DNA of 14,194 nt from Alphaproteobacteria bacterium. GTDB lineage: Bacteria; Pseudomonadota; Alphaproteobacteria; Micavibrionales; CSBR16-224. The notes under the pieces were generated by a model. It was not told the origin of the DNA. It did not search any database and saw only the letters and a list, made by a program, of their open reading frames with translations. The stretch lies in the NCBI GenBank assembly GCA_006226225.1, contig SBHI01000177.1, positions 1 through 14,194 of the forward strand. The letters run 5' to 3'. The translations under genes and the position numbers were made by a program. Shown in pieces: positions 6,449-13,613 of this stretch (positions are counted from its first letter, which is position 1; every line of letters starts with the position of its first letter).

Positions 6449-7510
6449 ATGCCGGAAACGAAAAAGAAACAAAGCACGACAGCGGCTGATAAAAAGAAAA
6501 ATACGGCCAAGAAGAAAGCCGCACCGAAAAAGAAGCCGGTAAAAAAGTCGACCAAAGCCGCCGCCAAAACAACGAAAAAAATTCTGCCGCCGCCGATGAC
6601 GGAGCAGGAGTTGCGGGAACGCGAAGAAGAAGCCCGTGCGGAAGCACTTGCCGCCGCCATTGAGTCAGACCAGAACATTCCGGACGACGATAATGAAAAC
6701 GAAGATGAGGAAAACGAGGGTCATGAAGACGAACAGACTGGCGAAGAAGATTACGGCCTGCTGCCTGTCCTGATCACCGCCGCAATCATTGCATTATGTT
6801 TCCGGATTTTTATCTTCCAGCCTTTTAATATTCCGTCGGGTTCAATGTATCCGAACCTGCTGGTCGGCGATTATCTGTTTGTCTCCAAATATTCCTACGG
6901 CTACAGCCGCTACTCATTCCCTGACTGGCTGTTCGTTCAGTTCAAAGGACGCATCATGGAGAAGGAACCGCAGCGCGGTGACATTGTCGTTTTCCGCCAG
7001 CCCCACCAACTGCATGTCGATTATATCAAGCGCATCATTGGCATGCCCGGCGATAAAATTCAGATGCGCGAAGGCCTGCTTTACCTGAATGATGAAATCG
7101 TTCCGCGCGAATTCGTCGCAACGGAAGAGCGCGACGAAAACGGGCTGATTGATGTCTATTCCAAATATGAGGAAACACTGCCGAACGGTGTAAAACATTA
7201 CATCTACGAAAAATCAGACTGGGAGTTCTATGACGACACCAGAGAATATACGGTTGATGACGACCACTATTTTGTTATGGGTGACAACCGCGACGGGTCT
7301 CTGGACAGCCGCGCTACCGACAAGGTCGGACTGGTTCCCAAGGAAAACCTGATCGGTCAGGCCAAACTCCTCTTTTTCTCCACCGAAGGAATTGGCAATG
7401 CTTGTCCTCTGGGCGACGGCTTCTTCCGCTATCCGCGGAATTTGGGCTGCCTGATCTGGCATGGTTTGAAAAATATTCGTTACAGCCGGTTATTCACGCG
7501 CCTGCATTGA
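6449..7510 (+). CDS. lepB: Signal peptidase I with Lys-rich N-terminal extension
   Basis: Membrane serine protease that removes signal peptides from exported proteins. A membrane segment (about 104-123) precedes the catalytic box PSGSMYPNLLVGD (129-141), where Ser132 is the nucleophile. RGDIVVFRQP (176-185) and DYIKRIIGMPGD (191-202) follow, with general base Lys194, then box E FVMGDNRDGSLDSR (275-288). The product is 353 residues from the ATG at 6449. The frame is open back to 6380, but that part overlaps acpS. The first 45 residues are almost all Lys, Ala, Thr and Pro, like a histone H1 tail, and residues 53-101 are rich in Glu and Asp. Typical alphaproteobacterial enzymes have only a short cytoplasmic start. 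The usual downstream partners rnc and era are absent here. Confidence 0.95.
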   Translation: MPETKKKQSTTAADKKKNTAKKKAAPKKKPVKKSTKAAAKTTKKILPPPMTEQELREREEEARAEALAAAIESDQNIPDDDNENEDEENEGHEDEQTGEEDYGLLPVLITAAIIALCFRIFIFQPFNIPSGSMYPNLLVGDYLFVSKYSYGYSRYSFPDWLFVQFKGRIMEKEPQRGDIVVFRQPHQLHVDYIKRIIGMPGDKIQMREGLLYLNDEIVPREFVATEERDENGLIDVYSKYEETLPNGVKHYIYEKSDWEFYDDTREYTVDDDHYFVMGDNRDGSLDSRATDKVGLVPKENLIGQAKLLFFSTEGIGNACPLGDGFFRYPRNLGCLIWHGLKNIRYSRLFTRLH

Positions 7511-7520
7511 CAGCGCAGAA

Positions 7521-8120
7521 CTAGCGGATAAGGTCGGCAATTTCGTCCGGCACATCATCCCGGTCAAGAATGTTGCGCGCCGTGCCATAGGAAAAACCGG
7601 CACGCGCCAAGCTTCCTAAGTCCTTTTCGCGATAATCGGAACGGTCTGCTGCCGCACGAAACGGCCCCAGTTTACGCCGCCGCGCAAAACGCCATGCGGC
7701 AATATCTTCCGCATCTTCGAGGGTCTCCGCTGTTTCAAGCAATGTATCATCCGTCGCTTTCAATGATTGCTGTGCCAATTCCTCGGCGATACCTTTCTCA
7801 TACATTTTGCGCAAAATCAGCCGTGCTGATTTTCCTTTGGCGCGCAGGCTGCGGGCAAGATTCAGCGCATAGTTTTCATCATTCAGAAATCCGGCCTGAC
7901 AGTATCTTTCCACCAGCGCATCAATCATTTCCTCCGCATCTTCCAGCGGTGTCTCGTGATAAGCGCAGGAGCGCACGGCCCGCCGCATCAGAACCCGTTT
8001 CAAATTCACGGAGGAACTGGCATAGCGGGCAAGATAATAAGCTGCCACGTTATCAAGATAACGCGGGGTGATTTTTTTCGGTTTTCTCTGTGCCCTGCGG
8101 GGCTTTTTGTCTTCTTCCAA
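7521..8120 (-). CDS. recX: Regulatory protein RecX
   Basis: RecX proteins bind RecA filaments and modulate recombination and the SOS response. The 199-residue product has a lysine-rich start, then RYLDNVAAYYLARYASSSVN (20-39), which is the typical alphaproteobacterial opening. The three-helix repeats follow, including LVERYCQAGFLNDENYALNL (69-88), SLRAKGKSARLILRKMYEKG (91-110) and the C-terminal repeat ending near GFSYGTARNILD. The start is TTG at 8120; no in-frame ATG or GTG lies nearby and the ribosome site is weak, so the start is uncertain by some codons. It converges on lepB with a 10-base gap and is divergent from hslO. recA is not in the window. Confidence 0.88.
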   Translation of the reverse strand: MEEDKKPRRAQRKPKKITPRYLDNVAAYYLARYASSSVNLKRVLMRRAVRSCAYHETPLEDAEEMIDALVERYCQAGFLNDENYALNLARSLRAKGKSARLILRKMYEKGIAEELAQQSLKATDDTLLETAETLEDAEDIAAWRFARRRKLGPFRAAADRSDYREKDLGSLARAGFSYGTARNILDRDDVPDEIADLIR

Positions 8121-8134
8121 GCTCTGAAAATTCC

Positions 8135-8163
8135 TTGATTCTAGGCCCGTTCCTTCATATAGT
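8135..8163 (+). promoter_or_regulatory. Promoter of hslO
   Basis: TTGATT (8135-8140, 4/6), exactly 17 bases, then TATAGT (8158-8163, 5/6). The predicted start is near 8170, giving a leader of about 57 bases before the hslO ATG. It looks like a housekeeping promoter, although Hsp33 genes elsewhere are often heat-inducible. Confidence 0.5.
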
Positions 8164-8226
8164 TCTTCATTCGGTAAAAATTTGCAAGGTAATGCAAAAA
8201 CTTAAAAAAAAACGCACAGGGCGGCA

Positions 8227-9201
8227 ATGGCAATCACAATCGGAAAAGGCGGAAAAGAAACCAGCGGCATCATTGATGATGACGTTGTCCAGCCTTTTAG
8301 CCTTGAATCAACCGGATTGCGCGGCCGCATGGTGCGGCTGGGGCCTTGTCTCAAGCAGATTATCGAATTACATGATTACCCCCTGCCCGTTTCCTATCTT
8401 CTCAGCGAGGCTGTCACCCTCAGCCTGCTGCTTGCCGCCATGCTGAAATATGACGGCATTTTTACGCTGCAAATTCAGGCTGACGGGCCGATCCGTGCCA
8501 TTATCACCGATGTGAACGCCAAAGGCCACATTCGCGCTTATGCCGCTTTTGACCATGATGAAATTGCAGCAATGGATCACGGCGACCATCAGCAGGATCA
8601 TAATTATTACCACCTGCTGGAAAGCGGCTATATGTCCTTCACAGTTGATCAGGGAGACAATACCGACCGTTATCAGGGTATCGTCAATCTGACCGGCAAC
8701 AGTCTGATGGACGCGGTACAGCATTATTTCGCACAATCGGAACAAATCAGAACCGCCATCCGTATGTCCATCCACCCGCAGGATGACCAGTGGCGTTCCG
8801 GCGCGGTGATGGTGCAATATATTCCCGAAACACCGGAACAAGAAGCAGACCATGACCGGCAAAGCGAACGTCTGGAAGACTGGCAGCGCACCACCATTCT
8901 GATGGAGACCTGCCGTGACGAGGAACTGTTGTCTCCCAATCTGCATTCAGCTGATGTGCTATACCGCCTGTTCCACGAGGAAGGCGTGCGTGTCTACCCG
9001 CCTACACCCATTAAACATGTCTGCCGCTGTTCACGCGAACGCGTCTCGAATGTTCTGCAAACCCTGTCTGCGGATGAAAGAAAAGACGCACAGGACGAAA
9101 AAGGGGAAATTGATATCACCTGTGAATTCTGCGGGCGGCAGTATTTCTTCACCCGCCGTGATGTCGAAGAATTGAATGAAGCTGCTGACCGGAAAAACTG
9201 A
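8227..9201 (+). CDS. hslO: Redox-regulated chaperone Hsp33
   Basis: Cytoplasmic holdase chaperone activated by oxidation. It binds unfolding proteins when its zinc site is oxidised and zinc is lost. The 324-residue product contains the Hsp33 core (about 20-230) and the C-terminal redox switch with Cys266, Cys268 (VCRCSRERV) and Cys299, Cys302 (ITCEFCGRQY), the CXC...CXXC arrangement of the family. Length is near the family norm of about 290-330; the alphaproteobacterial form carries an acidic stretch around residues 200-220. The start ATG has AGG a few bases upstream within AGGGCGGCA. It stands alone between divergent recX and the convergent XRE gene, with three bases between its stop and that of the regulator. 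Confidence 0.95.
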   Translation: MAITIGKGGKETSGIIDDDVVQPFSLESTGLRGRMVRLGPCLKQIIELHDYPLPVSYLLSEAVTLSLLLAAMLKYDGIFTLQIQADGPIRAIITDVNAKGHIRAYAAFDHDEIAAMDHGDHQQDHNYYHLLESGYMSFTVDQGDNTDRYQGIVNLTGNSLMDAVQHYFAQSEQIRTAIRMSIHPQDDQWRSGAVMVQYIPETPEQEADHDRQSERLEDWQRTTILMETCRDEELLSPNLHSADVLYRLFHEEGVRVYPPTPIKHVCRCSRERVSNVLQTLSADERKDAQDEKGEIDITCEFCGRQYFFTRRDVEELNEAADRKN

Positions 9202-9204
9202 TCG

Positions 9205-9717
9205 TTATTCCTTGTCGGATTTGCGCGGGCGGCCGCGGCGTTCGACATAGCCGTTTTTCTCACCGCTTGATTTTGCCATCGTCCGGATCATCTGCAAAAG
9301 CTGCTTGCGCACATTTTCATCTTCAATACTGTAATAGGCACGCACCAGCGTCATCGTTTCACGCTTGACCATGATATCGTCTTCCGGCTCGAAGGCTGCC
9401 TGACCGTCAGAATCGGCCATGCCCTGCCGTGCAATTTCAGGACGTGCGCGGCCACGGCCTGTAAAACCGTCAATAAAATAATCAAAATCCACATCCAGTA
9501 CTTTGCAGAAATCAAACAGCCGGCTCACGCTAATACGGTTTGAGGCGCGCTCATATTTTTGCACCTGCTGAAAAGTCAGCCCGACGGCATCAGCCAGAGA
9601 TTTTTGGCTCATACCCAGTAATAACCTGCGTGACCGCAACTGTTGTCCGACATGAATGTCAACAGGATGTACGGGCTCGCCCGCAGGTCGTCCTCTTGTT
9701 TTCCTTTTTGGCATCAT
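9205..9717 (-). CDS. XRE-family transcriptional regulator with RGRP motifs at both ends
   Basis: DNA-binding regulator with a Cro/C1-type helix-turn-helix at residues about 23-79. VGQQLRSRRLLLGMSQKSLA (23-42) and VGLTFQQVQKYERASNRISV (45-64) match the regulator widespread in alphaproteobacteria. The target genes are unknown. Residues 112-150 form a predicted helical C-terminal part. Unusually, RGRP, the core of an AT-hook, occurs at residues 8-11 (TRGRPAG) and again at 161-164 (RRGRPRK), so each end could contact the minor groove of AT-rich DNA. The start is one of two adjacent ATGs (9717 or 9714), with no strong ribosome site. In related genomes such a regulator often lies next to lnt, as here. 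Confidence 0.9.
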   Translation of the reverse strand: MMPKRKTRGRPAGEPVHPVDIHVGQQLRSRRLLLGMSQKSLADAVGLTFQQVQKYERASNRISVSRLFDFCKVLDVDFDYFIDGFTGRGRARPEIARQGMADSDGQAAFEPEDDIMVKRETMTLVRAYYSIEDENVRKQLLQMIRTMAKSSGEKNGYVERRGRPRKSDKE

Positions 9718-9772
9718 CTTTGTCTTTTTTAAAATACTATCCAGAAAATCAGTTTAAATCATCAGACTTAAT

Positions 9773-9801
9773 TCTATAGCACTGTTAACAAAGTAATGCA
9801 A
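9773..9801 (-). promoter_or_regulatory. Possible promoter of the XRE regulator
   Basis: On the minus strand TTGCAT (9801-9796), 17 bases, then TATAGA (9778-9773). Predicted start near 9766, leader about 49 bases. A GTTAAC palindrome lies between the two boxes and could be an operator, perhaps for self-repression; that is a guess. The surrounding 110-base gap after lnt is AT-rich and holds nothing else I can name. Confidence 0.35.
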
Positions 9802-9828
9802 TCGTATTCACAACATGCTTGCATAATG

Positions 9829-11412
9829 TCACATCCTTTTGCGTAATATAAGTGCTGGCAGAATCAGGAAAAAAACGGCAAAGGCAAAAAATATTCTATG
9901 ATAACGCGCATAAAAAGTAGGCGGAATATCACGCGGCAAAGCAAGCGTGATCACCCCCGTTTCCCCCAGTGAAACGGCTTCCATAATACGCCCGTAAGAG
10001 TCGATAACAGCAGAAATACCGGTATTGGCTGCACGTATAAGTGGCAGTCCCTCCTCAATCGCCCGCGCACGTGAAAAGGCAAAATGCTGATACGGGCCGG
10101 GAGAGTTCCCATACCAGCCGTCATTGGTCACATTCAGCAGCCATGCGGGCCGTTCTTTTTGAGCGGATGTCACGCGCCCCGGAAAAATCACCTCGTAACA
10201 AATCAGCGGACTAAAAGCCGGCAGCCCGAAATCAGTTGCCGTGTAAGGGCCGTCGCCGGCTTGAAAGTCCTCGAATCCTGACAACAAGGCTCCCAATGCC
10301 GCAACGGAAAAAATACTGCGAAACGGCACATATTCACCAAACGGCACCAGATGTGATTTCGGATATTGCGCTTTCTCGCCTGTACGGATATTCAGCACCA
10401 TCAGACTATTATAATAGTTATCTTTTCCCTGCTCATCCGCGCGGCTGAAAATATTACCTGTCATTAAAACGGCATCGGCAGGCAGATTGTTACGCAATGC
10501 CGTTCCGACGGTGGGAAAAGCATCAATATCTGCCGTTAAGGCCGTTTCCGGCCAGATAATGATATCAGCGGGTTTGTCCGCATTCGACAAGGTCAAAAGC
10601 TTTTGAAAATTCTCAGCCTGTGTTTCCGCCATCCATTTTTCATGCTGCGGAATATTCGGCTGCACCACGCGCAGCGTAACCGCGTCATGGAAGACCGTCT
10701 CACCAGCCAGTGCAAGGCGTAATGCCCCCCATCCCCATAATGCCAAAGGCAGTATAACCGACACCGCCAGCGCTGCACGGGCACAGCCTTGCCCTATTTT
10801 CAAAAACGCGAAAACCGTCATCATGGCGCTGGTGACTGTTAAGGCACCCAGACCGTAAACACCGGCCCATGACAAATTCTGCAGCATCGCCAAAGAATGG
10901 GTCCAGACATATCCGGACAAATTCCACGGAAAGCCCGTAAATAAAATCCCGCGCAAATATTCCATGACACACCACAAGGCCGCAAAGGCAAAAACGCCGC
11001 CAATGCGGGTGCTGTATTTCAAGACCTGAAAAACGGCAAGCCCCAAAATCCCCGTATAGATGGATAACACGGCGGGAATGCCCAACAATGCAAAGGGAAT
11101 AATCCACCACCATGCCGCCAAATCGACAAACAGCGCATGTGTGACCCAGAACAACCCACCCAAGAAAAATCCCGCACCGAACAGCCAGCCGCTCCAGAAA
11201 GCCTGTTTACGGTTTGCCGCATCCGCCAGTGTCAGATAAAAAAACGGCAATGTTCCCCACAACACGAAAAACAATCCCGCAGGCGGCATCGCCAAGGCCG
11301 TCACCAGCCCTGCCGCAAAAATCAGTAGACACCGCCGCAAGGGAGGCATCTCCGCAATAGTGCGCAGCATGTCAGCGGATTCTTTCTGCGCCGTTTTTTC
11401 TGTCTTTGCCAT
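9829..11412 (-). CDS. lnt: Apolipoprotein N-acyltransferase
   Basis: Inner-membrane enzyme that adds the third acyl chain to the N-terminal cysteine of lipoproteins, the last step of their maturation. The N-terminal half (about 28-235) is made of multiple membrane helices. The nitrilase-like domain (about 245-495) carries the full catalytic triad: Glu289 in IIWPETAL, Lys352 in YPKSHLVPFGEYVP and Cys405 in PLICYEVIFPG. A final hydrophobic helix (about 507-523) ends in LRKRM. The product is 527 residues, close to the family norm. The ATG at 11412 is chosen because GAGAG lies just upstream; the longer frame to 11466 lies inside comEC. The gene overlaps the comEC end by 41 bases and is likely translated from the same message. 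Confidence 0.96.
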   Translation of the reverse strand: MAKTEKTAQKESADMLRTIAEMPPLRRCLLIFAAGLVTALAMPPAGLFFVLWGTLPFFYLTLADAANRKQAFWSGWLFGAGFFLGGLFWVTHALFVDLAAWWWIIPFALLGIPAVLSIYTGILGLAVFQVLKYSTRIGGVFAFAALWCVMEYLRGILFTGFPWNLSGYVWTHSLAMLQNLSWAGVYGLGALTVTSAMMTVFAFLKIGQGCARAALAVSVILPLALWGWGALRLALAGETVFHDAVTLRVVQPNIPQHEKWMAETQAENFQKLLTLSNADKPADIIIWPETALTADIDAFPTVGTALRNNLPADAVLMTGNIFSRADEQGKDNYYNSLMVLNIRTGEKAQYPKSHLVPFGEYVPFRSIFSVAALGALLSGFEDFQAGDGPYTATDFGLPAFSPLICYEVIFPGRVTSAQKERPAWLLNVTNDGWYGNSPGPYQHFAFSRARAIEEGLPLIRAANTGISAVIDSYGRIMEAVSLGETGVITLALPRDIPPTFYARYHRIFFAFAVFFLILPALILRKRM

Positions 11413-13558
11413 TTTTTCTCTCAAAACGTTCCGGCGACCATAAACGCATTCCGCCTTGTTGCACAACGGTTTTCACACGCACATTGCCGTCTTTTAAAAA
11501 TACGCTATGCCCGCCGCCGCGCCATAAGTCGAAACGGTCAATCACCGTCCCGGCGCGACAAATGCGCGGCACGGCATCTTGCGGCGCAATCAGAATATCT
11601 GGCAGTGCGGAGGCCTCGTCACAAATTGTTAAAAACGCCAGCGGATTACGTACAATGATAATGACCTTTCCGTATTTTTGCCAGTGGCAGTGCAGCCAGT
11701 CACACTGCAAATTCTCTCCCGTCTCTCCTTCTTCCGGCCATGCCAGCGGCGGCGGCCGCAAACCGGCATGGCGCTGCCATTGTCCGGCGGTAAATTTTTC
11801 ACGACGCAATGATGACAAAGCCAGCCTTCCGTCTTCAAGACGCAGCCCCGTTAAATCGCCGCGGCCGGAAATATAGATATCCGGCTGCAAACGCGGCGCG
11901 TCATAGACGGCCCACAAAATGCCGCCCGCAATCAATGCCACGCCGCACAATCTAAGTCGCGATTGCCAAAGACACAGCCATAAACCGCCCGCCACGATCA
12001 GCAGTAAGGCGGCAAGCGGCCATGACGGTGCGTGGATCAACGCTTCCCCGCCCTCACCAATATCGCGCGATATATCGTAAATCATCTCGACGCCAACGCC
12101 CGTCAATTGCAGCGGCCAGTAATGCAGCCCCAGCGGCATCAAAATCAATGCCGCGATCCCTGCCGGCATCACCAGAAAAGCTGTCAAAGGCACCGCCAGA
12201 ATATTGGCAAACAAGCTCACCAGCCCTGCTACGCGGTGAAAATGAAACAGAGAAAACGGTGCCGTTGCCAGCGAGGCAATAACCGTTGTCAAAATCGTAC
12301 CGAAAAAATACAGTGCCGAACGATGCATCACACTGGCCTGTTGATACCAGCTTTTCCATTTTTCAGACAGCGCCTCGTAAAAAGCGATCAGACAGACCAC
12401 TGCGGAAAAAGACATCTGGAAGCCTGCATTCAAAAGTGCGTCGGGTGTCAGCAGCAAAATAACCGCCGCGGCCAAAGCCGCAAGCCGCATCGTCAAACCC
12501 ATACGATCCAGCATCACCGCGACCAGAACGACTCCCGTCATCATCACTGCCCGCTGCGCCGAAACAGGCGCACCGACCAGACACAGATACACAATGCTGC
12601 CGACCAGCGCAAAGGCCGCACTTATTTTCTTGATCGGCCAGTAAAGTGTCAAACGTTCAGACAAAGCCAGAACCGCACGCAATGCGAAAAACAGCAAACC
12701 CGCCACAAGCCCGATATGCAACCCGGAAATCGCCAGCAAATGTGACAATCCGGCCGCACGAATATTATCCCATGTTTCTTCGGAGATGCCTTCACGCTCC
12801 CCCGCCAAAAGCGCGGAGACCAGCGAAGCCGTCACAGGTTTCTCGGGAAAAACCGCAGTAATGTTACGGCGCACCTTGCCGCGCAGTTTTTCCCAGAAAA
12901 GAGACCAGCCATTTTTTACGGCATTTTGTTCCAATGCTACAGGCCCCAGCGCATACCCCGTACCGCCCAATCTGTCAAAATACATCTGGCGACGGAAATC
13001 AAAAGCACCCGGCATCACCGGCAGCGGCGGCGGATTAACAATCGCGAGAACCGAGATGCGCATTCCCGGCAAAATATCATCATCAAAGGCTTTTTTGTAA
13101 ATTTGCAGCCGCACTTTTTCCGGCGTTTTTTCCGGTGCGCGTTTTTCCAGCACGACATCCGATAACACAACCCGCCAGCCTTTGTTATTCGGCAGCGTAT
13201 CCGCCTCGACGACGGTTCCCGCAACAATCCCGAGGCCGACACGTTTTTCCAGCATCGGCGAATCCCGGTTTTGCGCCTGCAATACCGCAGCGGAAAACCC
13301 CATTAACGTCACAAACAGGCATAGAACAAACGCTCTCAAAACGGGTCGTTCCGTCAATAACAGCAGTAATACCCCCAAGACGGCCAGTGACAGAAGAAAC
13401 ACCCACAGCAGCGGCTCCTGCGGCAAGGCGTAATACATCCCCGCGCCGGTTCCAATAAAAACCGGCAACCACAGCGGCAGCCTTTCGCGCTCGGCATTCA
13501 GAACTTCCGCAGCCTGCGCAAGGGCATTCCGCAAAAAACGCTTTAATTGTTCCATCAT
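11372..13558 (-). CDS. comEC: ComEC/Rec2 family DNA-uptake channel protein
   Basis: Polytopic inner-membrane protein related to the channel that carries single-stranded DNA into the cytoplasm in natural transformation. From the chosen start the product is 728 residues. A DUF4131-type N-terminal region (two or more helices, then a soluble OB-like part to about 210) is followed by the Competence domain (about 235-510). That domain shows HLLAISGLHIGL (273-284) and further on DALLNAGFQMSFSA. The C-terminal part lacks the HXHXDH zinc motif of the metallo-beta-lactamase domain. The ATG pair at 13558/13555 is preferred. An in-frame ATG at 13615 would overlap the first codon of divergent gltX and add a 19-residue hydrophobic start. 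Whether the cell is transformable cannot be judged from this gene alone. Confidence 0.92.
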   Translation of the reverse strand: MMEQLKRFLRNALAQAAEVLNAERERLPLWLPVFIGTGAGMYYALPQEPLLWVFLLSLAVLGVLLLLLTERPVLRAFVLCLFVTLMGFSAAVLQAQNRDSPMLEKRVGLGIVAGTVVEADTLPNNKGWRVVLSDVVLEKRAPEKTPEKVRLQIYKKAFDDDILPGMRISVLAIVNPPPLPVMPGAFDFRRQMYFDRLGGTGYALGPVALEQNAVKNGWSLFWEKLRGKVRRNITAVFPEKPVTASLVSALLAGEREGISEETWDNIRAAGLSHLLAISGLHIGLVAGLLFFALRAVLALSERLTLYWPIKKISAAFALVGSIVYLCLVGAPVSAQRAVMMTGVVLVAVMLDRMGLTMRLAALAAAVILLLTPDALLNAGFQMSFSAVVCLIAFYEALSEKWKSWYQQASVMHRSALYFFGTILTTVIASLATAPFSLFHFHRVAGLVSLFANILAVPLTAFLVMPAGIAALILMPLGLHYWPLQLTGVGVEMIYDISRDIGEGGEALIHAPSWPLAALLLIVAGGLWLCLWQSRLRLCGVALIAGGILWAVYDAPRLQPDIYISGRGDLTGLRLEDGRLALSSLRREKFTAGQWQRHAGLRPPPLAWPEEGETGENLQCDWLHCHWQKYGKVIIIVRNPLAFLTICDEASALPDILIAPQDAVPRICRAGTVIDRFDLWRGGGHSVFLKDGNVRVKTVVQQGGMRLWSPERFERKNGKDRKNGAERIR

Positions 13559-13589
13559 CCATTTTATAAAGGAAAACAACGGTAAAGCA

Positions 13590-13595
13590 TATAAT
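13590..13595 (+). promoter_or_regulatory. Perfect -10 box before gltX
   Basis: TATAAT at 13590-13595 lies 18 bases before the gltX ATG; no good -35 is present 16-18 bases upstream. If used, the message would start near 13602, at the ribosome site GGAAAG itself, giving a very short leader. On the other strand TTTATAAAAT (13570-13561) could be the -10 of comEC. Confidence 0.35.
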
Positions 13596-13613
13596 GCAAA
13601 GGAAAGAAAAAAC

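Noticed and set aside
8368..8946. 192-codon minus-strand frame opposite hslO
   Set aside because: Shadow of a conserved gene with no ribosome site.
12032..12745. 237-codon plus-strand frame opposite comEC
   Set aside because: Composition is Gln/Arg/His-rich, as expected for the reverse of a hydrophobic membrane protein; no domain.
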